A stretch of 64,000 bases of DNA from JACPPO01 sp965262505 (GTDB taxonomy: Bacteria; Acidobacteriota; Vicinamibacteria; Vicinamibacterales; UBA2999): positions 3,658,001 to 3,722,000 of the forward strand of contig CBDHFM010000030.1 in assembly GCA_965262505.1 (NCBI GenBank), read 5' to 3'. Below the pieces are notes generated by a model that made no database searches, had not been told where the DNA came from, and saw nothing but the letters and a program-made list of their open reading frames with translations. The first letter of the stretch is position 1; each line of letters begins with the position of its first letter. This document shows positions 15,037-24,280 of the stretch, in pieces. The translations under genes and the position numbers were made by a program.

Positions 15037-15399
15037 ATGCGTGCCTATTCGATGGATCTGCGAGAGCGGGCGCTCCTCGACAGCGATGCCGGGATGACGG
15101 CGGCCGAGGTGGCGGCGAAGTACCGCGTGAGCGGGTCGTGGGTGCGGCTACTGAAACAGCGGCGGCGCGACACGGGCGAGGTGGCGCCTCGCGTCCAGCG
15201 ACATGGACGGCGCGGCATGCTTGAGCCGCACCTACACACCTTGGCCGCGCTGATTGCGGCGCACCCGGATCGCACGCTGGCTGAGCTGAAGGACGCCCTC
15301 GCCACGCCCGCGAGTGTGCCGACGGTCTGGCGCGCCGTGCGGGCCCTCGGCCTGACCGTTAAAAAACACGGTCCGCCCGTCCGAACACGATCGGCCTGA
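15037..15399 (+). CDS. IS630 transposase, N-terminal part (HTH)
   Basis: About 120 residues with the paired-like HTH region of IS630 transposases (MRAYSMDLRERAL..., AAEVAAKYRVSGSWVRLLKQRR). The frame reaches LTVKK at an A6 run (15361-15366) and then diverges to a stop at 15399. From that point the +1 frame reads TVRPSEHDRPDVAAARVAW, the normal IS630 continuation. Either a programmed shift occurs at the A run or a one-base change has inactivated the copy. Confidence 0.85.
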   Translation: MRAYSMDLRERALLDSDAGMTAAEVAAKYRVSGSWVRLLKQRRRDTGEVAPRVQRHGRRGMLEPHLHTLAALIAAHPDRTLAELKDALATPASVPTVWRAVRALGLTVKKHGPPVRTRSA

Positions 15400-15460
15400 C
15401 GTCGCGGCCGCGCGGGTCGCGTGGCACGCGGCGGCGCCGACCTGGGATGTCGCCCACCTC

Positions 15461-15976
15461 GTGTTTCTGGACGAAACCGGCATCACCACCAATCTGCTTC
15501 GGCGGTACGGCCGGGCACCGCGCGGCGCGCGCGTTCACGACCACGCCCCCTGCGGGCGCTGGCAGACCAGCACGTTTCTCGCCGCGTTGCGGGTCACGGG
15601 GCTGACCGCACCGGGGGTCTTCGACGGCGCGATCGATGGCGAGAGCTTCCGCGCCTACATCGAACAGATCCTGGTGCCGACCCTGCAGCCCGGCGACATC
15701 GTCATTGCCGACAATCTCGGGGCCCACAAGGTCGCCGGCATCCAACGCGCCATCCAGGCCGCCGGGGCCACCCTCTGGTACTTGCCACCCTACAGCCCGG
15801 ACCTCAATCCCATCGAGCTCTGCTTCGCGAAGCTCAAGGCCCTCGTTCGCACCGCTCGCTGTCGCAGCACCGAGACGCTCTGGCCGTTCCTCGGCGAGTG
15901 CTTGGCGCACTTCAGCCCTGACGAATGCCGCAACTATTTTCGGCACTGCGGGTACGCGGCCGCCACACGGTCATGA
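15461..15976 (+). CDS. IS630 transposase, catalytic part (DDE)
   Basis: The frame is open from 15368 and carries the whole DDE_3 catalytic domain: first Asp in LVFLDETGITT, second Asp in IVIADNLGAHK, and the Glu in PPYSPDLNPIELCFAKLK. It lies in the +1 frame relative to the N-terminal part, so functional protein needs frameshifting across 15361-15367. The GTG at 15461 is only a nominal start. The stop TGA is inside the right inverted repeat. Confidence 0.85.
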   Translation: MFLDETGITTNLLRRYGRAPRGARVHDHAPCGRWQTSTFLAALRVTGLTAPGVFDGAIDGESFRAYIEQILVPTLQPGDIVIADNLGAHKVAGIQRAIQAAGATLWYLPPYSPDLNPIELCFAKLKALVRTARCRSTETLWPFLGECLAHFSPDECRNYFRHCGYAAATRS

Positions 15977-15984
15977 AAAGCGCT

Positions 15985-17334
15985 TTAGCGTCTGGCCGTC
16001 GCCCTCGCCTCCTCATCCACGTCCTGTTCCCAGTCCGCCATGAGGAGCCGGAGCCGTCTGGCGACGTCCTGCCGCTCCTTCGCCAGGTCGTTCCGCTCGC
16101 CGATGTCGCTCCGCAGATCGAACACCATCGCGGCTTCCCCGTCGAGCACCAGCTTCCAATTGCCGCTGCGAACCGCGCGCTGCCGCCGGTTGACGTAGAA
16201 CATCCGCCAGAAGAGCGTCCGCTCCACGACCGGTGACGCCCCGCCAAGGACGGGAAGGAGATTGATGCCTTCGAGGCCAGGATCCGCGGGCACCGGCGTG
16301 TTCGTCGCGGCGAGAATCGACGCCGTCAGATCCATCGTGATGCCCACCTGCGACGAGACCCTGCCCGCAGGGAGCCGGCCGGGCCAGCGGAAGATAGCCG
16401 GTACGCGAATCCCGCCTTCCCACAACGTCCACTTCCGGTGAAACAGCGGGTCGTTGCGGGCGAGCCACTCCCCACCGTTGTCGCTGGTGAAAATGACCAG
16501 TGTGTTCCCCGCCAATCCGAGCGTGTCGAGCGACGCGAGGATCTCGCCAACGCCCTGGTCGGCCCGCTCGATCATCGCCACGTAGTCCTGCCTGGTACCG
16601 GCGTCGGCGTCGTAGGGCTGCACGTGCAAGGCGTTGTCGCGTGCCGTCGACGGCATGTCGGGCACCTGGTACGGCCAGTGGGGAGCGCTGTAGGCCACCT
16701 CGACGAAGAACGGCTGGCCGGCGTTCTGCTCGATGAACCGGATCGACCGCTCGGTGATCAGGTCGGTCACGTACCCGTCGACGTGCGCGGGCGTGTCGTT
16801 CTCGAAGAGGTCGTGCATGCCGTCGCCGCCCGTGTGCTGGTAGTAATCGATGTAGCCGCTCTTGAAGCCGAAGAAGTAGTCGAATCCGTGGGCGTTGGCA
16901 CTGAACTCCGGCCGGTAGCCGAGGTGCCACTTGCCCACCAGGCCCGTGGCGTACCCGTTGTTCTTGAGGAGCTGCGGCAGCGAGCGCCCCTCCACCGGAA
17001 GGCCCGTGTCGACACCGCTCCCGAGCGCCCGCTCCAACAAGTAGCGCTGCTGATAGCGCCCGGTGGTGAGCGCCGCCCGCGTGGGCGTGCAGGTGGGGCC
17101 GCTCGCGTAGAAGTCGGTGAGCCTGACTCCCTCGTTCGCCAGGCGATCGATGTTGGGGGTCCTCACGTCCGGCGCGCCGTACACGCCGAGGTCGCCGTAC
17201 CCCAGGTCGTCGGTGAGGATGAGGACGACGTTGGGCGGCGAAGCCGGCTGCTGGGCCCACGCAGGCGACGCTGCGCCCAGCAGAACCAGCAGCAGCGTGG
17301 TGAACGTAGTGACGAGCCGAGGTCTGCGCATCAT
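15985..17334 (-). CDS. Secreted sulfatase (formylglycine-dependent)
   Basis: A 449-residue alkaline-phosphatase-superfamily sulfatase with a signal peptide ending near residue 27 (AWA-QQ). Metal ligands appear in LILTDDLGYGD; the formylglycine site is the Cys of CTPTRAALTTGR, matching C-x-P-x-R; the second signature GYATGLVGKWHLG and a late TSDNGG metal site follow. It would hydrolyse organic sulfate esters in the periplasm or outside, substrate unknown. Maturation needs a formylglycine-generating enzyme or anSME, not seen here. It follows the arylsulfotransferase gene by 3 bp, so the two are one transcription unit. Confidence 0.92.
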   Translation of the reverse strand: MMRRPRLVTTFTTLLLVLLGAASPAWAQQPASPPNVVLILTDDLGYGDLGVYGAPDVRTPNIDRLANEGVRLTDFYASGPTCTPTRAALTTGRYQQRYLLERALGSGVDTGLPVEGRSLPQLLKNNGYATGLVGKWHLGYRPEFSANAHGFDYFFGFKSGYIDYYQHTGGDGMHDLFENDTPAHVDGYVTDLITERSIRFIEQNAGQPFFVEVAYSAPHWPYQVPDMPSTARDNALHVQPYDADAGTRQDYVAMIERADQGVGEILASLDTLGLAGNTLVIFTSDNGGEWLARNDPLFHRKWTLWEGGIRVPAIFRWPGRLPAGRVSSQVGITMDLTASILAATNTPVPADPGLEGINLLPVLGGASPVVERTLFWRMFYVNRRQRAVRSGNWKLVLDGEAAMVFDLRSDIGERNDLAKERQDVARRLRLLMADWEQDVDEEARATARR

Positions 17335-17337
17335 CGA

Positions 17338-18909
17338 TCAGTCCACGTCCGCAAGCTGGCCCTTGGGCGTTAGGTCCCTGCCCCGCAGCGCCGGATGATC
17401 CGGTCCGTAGCGAAACGTGACGAAGGACTGCGCGAAATCGCCGTCCTCGAGCACCTTCTTCGGCCCGGCATTCGACACGATGGGGAGCTTGTACTCCCAG
17501 ACGATTTCGTTGTCGGGCGTGACCTCGAAGAGCTGGCCCCAGGTGCCCGCGGTCACCATGGTGTTGCCGTTCGGCAACCGCGTGAGCCCGGAAATATGCC
17601 TGGACCAGAAGCTCGCGGGATCCTTGGCCGCGTAGAACCAGACGACCTGATCGGACGTTCTCCTGGCTCCGGAGTAGACGCGAACGTTGTGGTAGCCGGC
17701 CTCGTCCTGGCGAACGTAGACCCCGTTCTCCATCGGGCCGTCGTACGGATCGATCTCGAGCAGCGCCGAATAGGCGTAGCCCGTGGCCATGTGGCGGGTG
17801 CCGTTGTCGAATATCAGAAAGTGCCCGGCACCGGGCAGGGCGGGGCCTCCGGCATATGCGGTCGGACGGATCCACTGGATGTCGTGGCTGAAGAACACCT
17901 GCTGGTCGCCGTCGCTCGCGCCACCCGCTTCGGTGAAGCTCTTCCCTTCGCCCGAGTCGTACACGGCCGGGTTCCCCCACCGGAACAGGAAGTCACCCGC
18001 GTCACCGGCGGCCATCGCGACGCTCCCCGTGGGATCCCCTGGGATGAAGGTCCCCTGGTGGTCGATCACGTAGAATTCGCTGTTCACCGAGTTGTTGACG
18101 ACAATCTGACCCAGCGTCTCGTTGTAGTCGAACGAGTTCATGTGAATCCAGTTTCCTCGCCTGCCCGGGCCGAAATTGACGTCCATCTTCTCCGGGTGAT
18201 CCTTCACCACGCCGTAGTTGGCCTTCGTCGGGTCGACGTCCTGCACCAGATGGTCGAAGACGTTCCACTCCCAGATCACATTGCCGCCGAGATCGAACTC
18301 GACGACGCCGTCGGGAAACGACGTGTAATCGTCCCGCAGCGCGGGATCGGCGCCGGCCGCAAGCGCCTGTTCGTGCGTGATGTCCCTGCTGGCGATGCTC
18401 AGGACAGTGAACGCCTGGAGCTTCCTGTTGAAAATCTTCTCGAACGTGTGATGGTGCCTGTAGCCGGGGCGCGTATCGGCAATCTCGTAGACGATGTTGC
18501 CGTCCCAGTCGAGCTCCTGGAGCCGGGCGGCGTCGGTTGGTGACGCCGCCGGATCCGTTCCAGGCCAGCTGTCGTCCCAGCCGTGCTGCCATGTCGAAGT
18601 GCCGATACGGCGGAGGAGGTTGCCGTTGTCCAGGAACTGAGTCTGCTTTTCGATCGTGTACCCGTACTGCGGCAGCGGCCAGCTGTTGATGACGTTGCCT
18701 CTCATGTCCATCAGGTACGTCGCGTGGTACCCGAAATCCGGCGCCGGCCCCGGCCGGAGGGGGGTGATCAGGTTGTACCCGCCGTAGCTTCTCGCTTCGT
18801 CGTAATAGAGCAGCCCCGACGGCCCGAAATGTGACTGGTAGCCATACACCGAGACGATGGCGCCAGCCACGAACATGCCGACGAGCAGCGGGATCGGTAC
18901 CTTTCTCAT
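17338..18909 (-). CDS. Arylsulfotransferase (ASST)-family protein, exported
   Basis: A 523-residue protein with an N-terminal hydrophobic signal/anchor (residues 7-24) followed by a six-bladed-propeller ASST-like body: repeats of the form G-N-(I/V)-(I/V)-W-E and the segments HHHTFEKIF, WIHMNSFDYNETLGQIVVNN and FDNGTRH. True ASSTs transfer sulfate between phenols using a covalent histidine; I cannot assign that His with confidence. Tight coupling to the sulfatase downstream suggests a shared sulfate-ester substrate. A second family member is at 27482. Confidence 0.82.
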   Translation of the reverse strand: MRKVPIPLLVGMFVAGAIVSVYGYQSHFGPSGLLYYDEARSYGGYNLITPLRPGPAPDFGYHATYLMDMRGNVINSWPLPQYGYTIEKQTQFLDNGNLLRRIGTSTWQHGWDDSWPGTDPAASPTDAARLQELDWDGNIVYEIADTRPGYRHHHTFEKIFNRKLQAFTVLSIASRDITHEQALAAGADPALRDDYTSFPDGVVEFDLGGNVIWEWNVFDHLVQDVDPTKANYGVVKDHPEKMDVNFGPGRRGNWIHMNSFDYNETLGQIVVNNSVNSEFYVIDHQGTFIPGDPTGSVAMAAGDAGDFLFRWGNPAVYDSGEGKSFTEAGGASDGDQQVFFSHDIQWIRPTAYAGGPALPGAGHFLIFDNGTRHMATGYAYSALLEIDPYDGPMENGVYVRQDEAGYHNVRVYSGARRTSDQVVWFYAAKDPASFWSRHISGLTRLPNGNTMVTAGTWGQLFEVTPDNEIVWEYKLPIVSNAGPKKVLEDGDFAQSFVTFRYGPDHPALRGRDLTPKGQLADVD

Positions 18910-19000
18910 GACCTGGCCCTCCGACGAAAGAAAGTCTGTTTTCCTAGAGTAGCATCGCGACCTGCCTCGACAATGTGTTCCGGATTCGCTCAGGCCCAGG

Positions 19001-19429
19001 CTATCTCAGGTAGGTGTCTGGCACGTAAAAGGCCCAGGTCCGCCCTCCCTCGACTCCGTTGGCGTCCTGAGCCTGTACGGACACCGTGTGGTCGGCCTCT
19101 TCCAGCAAGGCGTCCACAGGGACGTGCAGGACTGTCACCTTCGCGCCGCTTCCTTCCGTCGTCGGCGTCACTGGCTCATCGTCGATGGTCATCCGGACCG
19201 AGGTGACGTCGATCGCGGCGCCGCAGGTCGAGGTGAGAACGGCGAGAATCTCGGGTCGTACCCTTTGAGCCGATCCCCGGGGAGCCCACTCGGGAACCGT
19301 TACGGCACACTCTTCCTGCTCCTGCGCTTCCTGCCCTTCCTGCGCCTCCTGCGCGGCAAGCGGCAGCACGGCGAGGAGCAGTAGGACGCCGGCAGCCAGC
19401 CAGCACCCTCTCGTCAGGGCTCCTCTCAT
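19001..19429 (-). CDS. Small secreted protein with Ig-like region, unknown function
   Basis: About 142 residues from the second of two ATGs that sit in a tandem 15-bp duplication; AGAGGAG of the first copy serves as ribosome binding site for the second. A signal peptide (about residues 8-26, ending LAA-QE) is followed by a Glu/Gln/Ala repeat stretch (EAQEGQEAQEQEE), two cysteines that may pair (CAVTV... and TSTCGAAI), and a beta-rich domain of the kind that ends VSVQAQDANGVEGG-x-x-W-x-F. This resembles Ig-like secreted domains. It lies between the TonB receptor and the sulfotransferase on the same strand. Confidence 0.6.
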   Translation of the reverse strand: MRGALTRGCWLAAGVLLLLAVLPLAAQEAQEGQEAQEQEECAVTVPEWAPRGSAQRVRPEILAVLTSTCGAAIDVTSVRMTIDDEPVTPTTEGSGAKVTVLHVPVDALLEEADHTVSVQAQDANGVEGGRTWAFYVPDTYLR

Positions 19430-19549
19430 CGGGACTCCTCTCATCGGGACCTGCAAATCGCGACCTCCAAACAAACGGGCGGTGAGGGCGAAGCCCCCAC
19501 CGCCCGAGCGAGTCTATCGAGAACCGAGTCTACCTGGAACCGAGTCTAC

Positions 19550-22500
19550 CTAGAACGCGTACTTGAGGGCGAACTGCATGATACGCGGATCGCCGGCCTG
19601 CGACCTGATCCGGCCGAAGGTGCCCCTATCAAAGTTCGTCTCGGGATTGCCCCAGTTGAAGTTGTTGAACAGGTTGAACGCCTCCACCCGGAACTCCACC
19701 TGGTGCACTCCGGCGTAGATGAGCCGTGACACGCCCAGGTTCAGCTGCCAAAATCCAGGACCCTCGTACGCTCCGGCAATAACATCGCCCAGCTGGCCAG
19801 CGGCCGGGCGCGTGAACGCGTCTCCATTTATGAAGCTGTCCAGCGTCTTCGCGCCATACACATCATCAGACATCTGGTTGAGGCGCTGGTTGCTGATGCC
19901 GGTGGCGGCGGGGTCCCGACGGGTAACGAAGGTAAGGAAACTCCCCGACCGCGCGCTCAGGATCCCCGAGACCCGCCAGTTCGAGGCGAGGGCGCCCATC
20001 GCCCCGCCAAACTCCGGCGTTTGATACCCAAACGTGGCGTTCCCGACGTGGCGCCGCGTCTGGGTGCAGTTGCCCCGATCGTAGTCCGGGTTGGTCGGAT
20101 CCTTGTAGCCGCTGCTGAACTGAGAGAAGCCGGTGGGGGTGGTATTGCCCACGCAGTGTGCCACGGTGTAGTTGCCGCTGAGGCTGAGGCCGCTCGCCGC
20201 GCGGCGCCGGACAGACAGCTTCATGCCGTGGTAGTCCTGCGTGCCCACGGCGACAACGCGATCGAGCGACGAGAACCCCAGGCCCTTGACCGGATCCCTC
20301 AACGAGAGCACCCGCCGCCCGTTGAGGTTGCCTCTCGTATTCCTCTGCCCCTGGATGAACACGCCCGGATTGATCTGCTCCAGGCCCCACAGCCGATCGT
20401 GGTAGCTGCCCAGATAGGATGCCGACACGCTCCAGTCCGTTCCGAGCTGCTGCTCCAGCGTGGCGTTCCACGTCTGCACCCGAGGCGAGTTGATGTCGGG
20501 GTCGAGGGTTTCGAACGCAGCCCTGCTTATGAATGGGGCGTCAGCCGGCGGCGGAATCTGGTGCGGGAACGGCGTCCCGCCCTCGGCCGCCCAGGGGTCC
20601 ATGAAGTCGCGTTCTTCAATTCGTATGCGGCTGGCGTACGGCGCCGCGCCGGCGCCGACGTAAAAGAAATCGCCCGTCGGCATGTCGTACGCGAGCGCGT
20701 ACGACGAGCGAAAAGCGGTACGCCCGTCGCCGCTGACATCCCAGGCGACCCCGATGCGTGGCGAAATATTGAGCCACTTCTTGCTGAGACCGGTCGTGCC
20801 ATTCGGATATCCGGAGTCACCGGGGTAGACGAGTCCAGCCGGCGCGTTGTTGAAGAGCCCGCTCACCTGGCCGGAATCGAAGGCGTCGAGGCTGAAGACC
20901 GGAATCGCCACGTTCCTCATGCTCTGGCCGAAATAGGGCTCCCAGCGCACGCCCATGTTGACGGTGACCCGATCCGACGCGCGCCAGGCATCCTGCGCGT
21001 ACAGCCCGATGTAGGTCTGGTCGATGTTGAGGATCTGCGGGTCGCTCTGCTCCAGCCGGAACAGTCTCCCCGTCATGAAATCCGCCAGACCCAGACCAGT
21101 CTCGTTTCCGTCGAACGTGTAGGTCCCCACCGAGCGCGCGTTCAGCTCCATGTACATTTCCCAGTAGGCGTAGCTTGCGCCGACGCCGATCTGGTGATTG
21201 CCCGTCACCCACGTGAAGTCGTCGCCCACCGAGTAGATGTCGGTCTGCATGTCGGAATTGATGCCGCTCGGATGGCCGATGTTGAATCCCCCGGTGATGT
21301 TCAGGGCCATCTTGCCCGGAAAGGCGGTGGTGTTGTTGATGCCGAGCGACGGGGCATCGAACCAGGGCGCCCGCACCGACAGGATGTCCGCGCTGTTGTA
21401 CGCGACGCGCAGGGCGTTGACCTTGTTGTTGCCGAGCGTCACCGTGTCGCCCGCCGTGAACGACGCGGCTCCGGCAGTCCGGTCACGCCCCTGCTGCTGG
21501 GTGGTCAGGACGCTGCTACTGGGGTCCGAGGGGTCCCAGACCGGAAATTCATCCGTGTACGTGCGCAGCCACCGGCCGAACACCGTGTGCGTGTCCGACG
21601 CCTGGAAGTCGACCCTGCCGACCCCCTGCCACGCGTTTTCGTCCGTCGGGATGCCGAACGTCACTTCGCCGCAGGGATCGGACGTGCTCGGCAGCAGCGA
21701 GGCGATCTGCACTGACGCTGGGGCGAAGAGCGACGGATCGACCTGGTTGTTCACGAACGGGGCGCCCAGCCTGACCGCTCGCCTGTTGCACTGCGCCGAG
21801 GCGAACGTCCTGAAGTCGCCCGCCAGCATCTCCGCCGTCGGCACGTAGCGGATGAAGCTCGTCGGCCGGGACCGGAGCCTCGTGCCCTGGTACCCGCCGA
21901 AGAAGAAGAGCCTGTTTGGGACGATCGGGCCGCCGAGCGTCCCGCCGAACTGGTGGCGGTTCAACCCGTCATCCTCCGGCTCGCCGTCGTCCCCGAGCGA
22001 CGCGAAATTGTCGGTGGCGTTGAACCGCCTGTCGCGGAAGAACTCGAACGCGCCCCCGGAGAATCTGTTCGAGCCCGACTTGGTGACCGCACTGACGGCC
22101 CCCGCCGAGTGCACACCGTTCTGGGCGCTCAGGCCGCTGGTGGACACGCTGAACTCCTGCATCGCGTCTGGAAACGGCAGCGGCAGGCCCAGGTTGTCCT
22201 GGAAATTGAGATGCAGCGCGCCGTCGAGCAGATACGTCACGCCGAAGGAGAGCCCGGCGGCCACCGAGACCCGTGCCGATCCGTTCACCGAGCGGTTGGC
22301 GTTGATGCCCCCCTCGACGGCCGCGCCGGCCAGTATGATCAGGTCCGTCACCTGCCGTCCTTCGAGCGGCAGCTCGAGGATGCGCTCGTTCTCGACCACC
22401 TCGCTGAGACCGGCGCTCCGCACGTCCACGAGCGGCGCGGCCGCCTCCACCGTGACCGTTTCCGCGAGGCCGCCGATCGACAGTTCCACGTTGACAGTGG

Positions 22501-22718
22501 CCGCCTGGCCGACTTGAAGCACGAGGCCGGTCTGCACATAGGTCGTGAACCCCGCCAGCTCCACCTGCACTTCGTACGGCCCAGTCGGCAGGGCCGGGAT
22601 GACGTACGTGCCGTCCGCGTTTGTGACGACAGTTCGCGTCAACCCCGTGTCCGTCTGTGTCACCGTCACTGTGACGCCAGGGAGGACGCCAGCACTTTCA
22701 TCAGTCACCCGGCCCTTG
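19550..22718 (-). pseudogene. TonB-dependent receptor (Oar-like), 3' fragment lacking its signal peptide
   Basis: More than 1050 residues: a carboxypeptidase-regulatory-like Ig fold at the start (GRVTDESAGVLPGVTVTVTQ), a plug domain (NRSVNGSARVSVAAGLSFG, GAVSAVTKSGSN) and a long beta barrel ending in Phe, as outer-membrane proteins do. The frame continues upstream of the GTG at 22708 as RIKLKGR and then runs into the end of an IS3 element (22723) with a stop just inside. No signal peptide is left, so the fragment cannot be exported as is. The missing 5' end is at 25309-25411 on the far side of the IS. Confidence 0.85.
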
Positions 22719-22747
22719 AGCTTGATCCGATCCCGTGGACGGTTTAG

Positions 22748-22942
22748 TTATGCTACTTGAGCCACCTGTGCTCGCCGTTCGAAGGCCGCCGGACTGATGC
22801 GGCCGATCGTCGAATGCCGGCGCCGTTGGTTATAGAACACTTCGATGTAATCGAACAATTCCATCTTCGCGTCGCCGTGACTGGCGAACGGGTCTGCGAG
22901 CTCGTTCTTGACCGTCGAGAAGAAGCTTTCCATCACGGCGTT
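22748..22942 (-). pseudogene. IS3 transposase OrfB, 3' fragment
   Basis: Encodes the C-terminal part of an IS3-family DDE transposase: NAVMESFFSTVKNEL with the catalytic Glu, then EVFYNQRRRHSTIGRISP. It continues directly from the GNCYD end of the 5' fragment at 24281, with IS110 between. Confidence 0.88.
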
Positions 22943-22976
22943 GACGCCCCTATAAGTCAAGAAAGTCACTTGGCGA

Positions 22977-24059
22977 TCAGGCTGCGTCTTCGACCACGGT
23001 GCGCGACCGATGGTCTTTGATGAGGCCGTTGTAAGCCTCGCGGGCCACGAATCGCTTCAGACAGCGGAGGATGTCCTTCTTGGAAAGGCCCTGAAGCGTC
23101 CTGCGGGCGACGTAGTCTATGGTCGGTTGATGCCAGCGCATGCGGACGATGACGATGCGATAGAGCGCGGCATTGGCTTGACGATGCCCTCCTCGAAAGA
23201 GACGGTGGCGATTCGTCACACCGCTCGACGCTGGAATCGGACAGACCCCGCACAGTTTCGCGAAGGCGCTTTCGGAGCGGATTCTCGTGGGATTATCACC
23301 GGCGACGATCATTATTTCTGCGGCTGAGTCTGGGCCAATCCCGAAGGCCTGCCGTAGCGTCGGGGCGGCGGCGAGGGTGATTGCATCCAGGACCACGTCA
23401 TGTGCATCGATCTCATCGGTGAGCGCGATCCAACGCGCGGCAATCGCCCTCAGCGCGTGTTTGGTCGAGGCTCTTGTGTCCACGACCTCGCCTGGTTTTA
23501 GTCGATGACAACGGTCAATGAGTTTACGATCGGTCAGCGGGTCCAGATCCTCGCGCAGGGCACTCGGGGCGTTGACGATCAGCGTCTTGAGCGTGATGAT
23601 CGCTGCACTTCTCGCCTTCACGGCGGTATCTCTGGCGACCTTAATCTGCCGTGCCATTTCCGCCGACCCATCTGCCGACTTCGGTACAGCGGTGGAGACA
23701 CCGGCGAGCACGGAGCGTGCGGCCGCCTCGGCGTCGATCGTGTCACTCTTGCCGTTGTTGCGCCGCTTACGCCGGTCGCAGTGACTCACTTCGACGACAC
23801 GGACGGCGTGCCGGCGGACGAAACTCGCCAGGCCAACGCCATACGAGCCGGTGCCCTCGATGCCAAAGGCCTCGACGGTCCCCAACCCACGCGCCCAGTC
23901 CACCAGCACGGCAGAGCCGGCGCGATCCGCCGAGACCGTGCAGGTCGCGAGTTTGGCACCCACACCATCGATCGCGACGGCGACGTGGACGTGCTTATGG
24001 GTATCGACGCCGACGATGACCGTGGCCAACGGTAGAACAGCCGTACTCGGGATTGACAT
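22977..24059 (-). CDS. IS110-family transposase (DEDD recombinase)
   Basis: A 360-residue recombinase. The N-terminal RuvC-like DEDD domain shows Asp in VIVGVDTHKHVHVA, Glu in FGIEGTGSYG and the Asp pair in KSDTIDAEAAARSV. The C-terminal Transposase_20 domain has FGIGPDSAAEIM and the Ser-containing stretch CPIPASSGVTNRHRLFRGGHRQANAAL. ATG at 24059 is preferred (AGAGGT upstream); GTG at 24077 is an alternative. The gene appears intact. Confidence 0.92.
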   Translation of the reverse strand: MSIPSTAVLPLATVIVGVDTHKHVHVAVAIDGVGAKLATCTVSADRAGSAVLVDWARGLGTVEAFGIEGTGSYGVGLASFVRRHAVRVVEVSHCDRRKRRNNGKSDTIDAEAAARSVLAGVSTAVPKSADGSAEMARQIKVARDTAVKARSAAIITLKTLIVNAPSALREDLDPLTDRKLIDRCHRLKPGEVVDTRASTKHALRAIAARWIALTDEIDAHDVVLDAITLAAAPTLRQAFGIGPDSAAEIMIVAGDNPTRIRSESAFAKLCGVCPIPASSGVTNRHRLFRGGHRQANAALYRIVIVRMRWHQPTIDYVARRTLQGLSKKDILRCLKRFVAREAYNGLIKDHRSRTVVEDAA

Positions 24060-24280
24060 GAAGTCGACCTCTTTCACAGGACTGAGTGTGCCGCCGGGTC
24101 AAAGGGAGTGGACAGGACTGTGATGGGTCTCGATGCCAGGCCCCTATTCGGTCACGTCCCCCCAACCAGACTGCGGGTGAGCAGATACCACCCAGCCCGG
24201 CCGACAGATCAACGCAAGGACACGAGGTCGGTCATAGTAGGAGTCAGACCGGGCTAAGCGGCAACGCCATCATGCTCACA
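24060..24280 (-). ncRNA. Candidate bridge-RNA region of the IS110 element
   Basis: In IS110-group elements a structured bridge RNA is encoded in the long non-coding segment upstream of the recombinase and pairs with donor and target DNA. This 221-bp segment occupies exactly that position, has no open frame of note, and contains several short G/C-rich inverted words (for example CCCGGTCTGA and CCGACCTCG on the minus strand). I did not fold it, so the call rests on position and family knowledge. Confidence 0.5.

Larger units (their letters stand above)
14960..15987 (+). mobile_element. IS630-family insertion sequence with TA target duplication
   Basis: The 12-bp terminal inverted repeats AAGCGCTTTTCA (14962-14973) and its inverse (15974-15985) are perfect and flanked by TA on both sides (14960-14961, 15986-15987), the hallmark of IS630/Tc1-type elements. 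The right repeat contains the transposase stop codon. It landed exactly at the 3' end of the sulfatase gene on the other strand: the duplicated TA gives that gene a TAA stop, and the pre-insertion sequence would have given TAG, so the sulfatase was not shortened. Confidence 0.93.
22943..24280 (-). mobile_element. IS110-family insertion sequence nested in IS3 orfB
   Basis: About 1.34 kb between the two halves of orfB; removing it restores GNCYD-NAVMES in frame. There are no obvious terminal inverted repeats and no clear target duplication, as expected for IS110. The boundary is uncertain by one base because G occurs at both junctions. The non-coding part is asymmetric: about 220 bp before the recombinase gene and about 34 bp after it, the arrangement of the IS110 group. 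Confidence 0.87.

Noticed and set aside
20021..21715. 564-residue plus-strand frame opposite the TonB receptor
   Set aside because: Antisense shadow; composition is artefactual and it has no domain or ribosome site.
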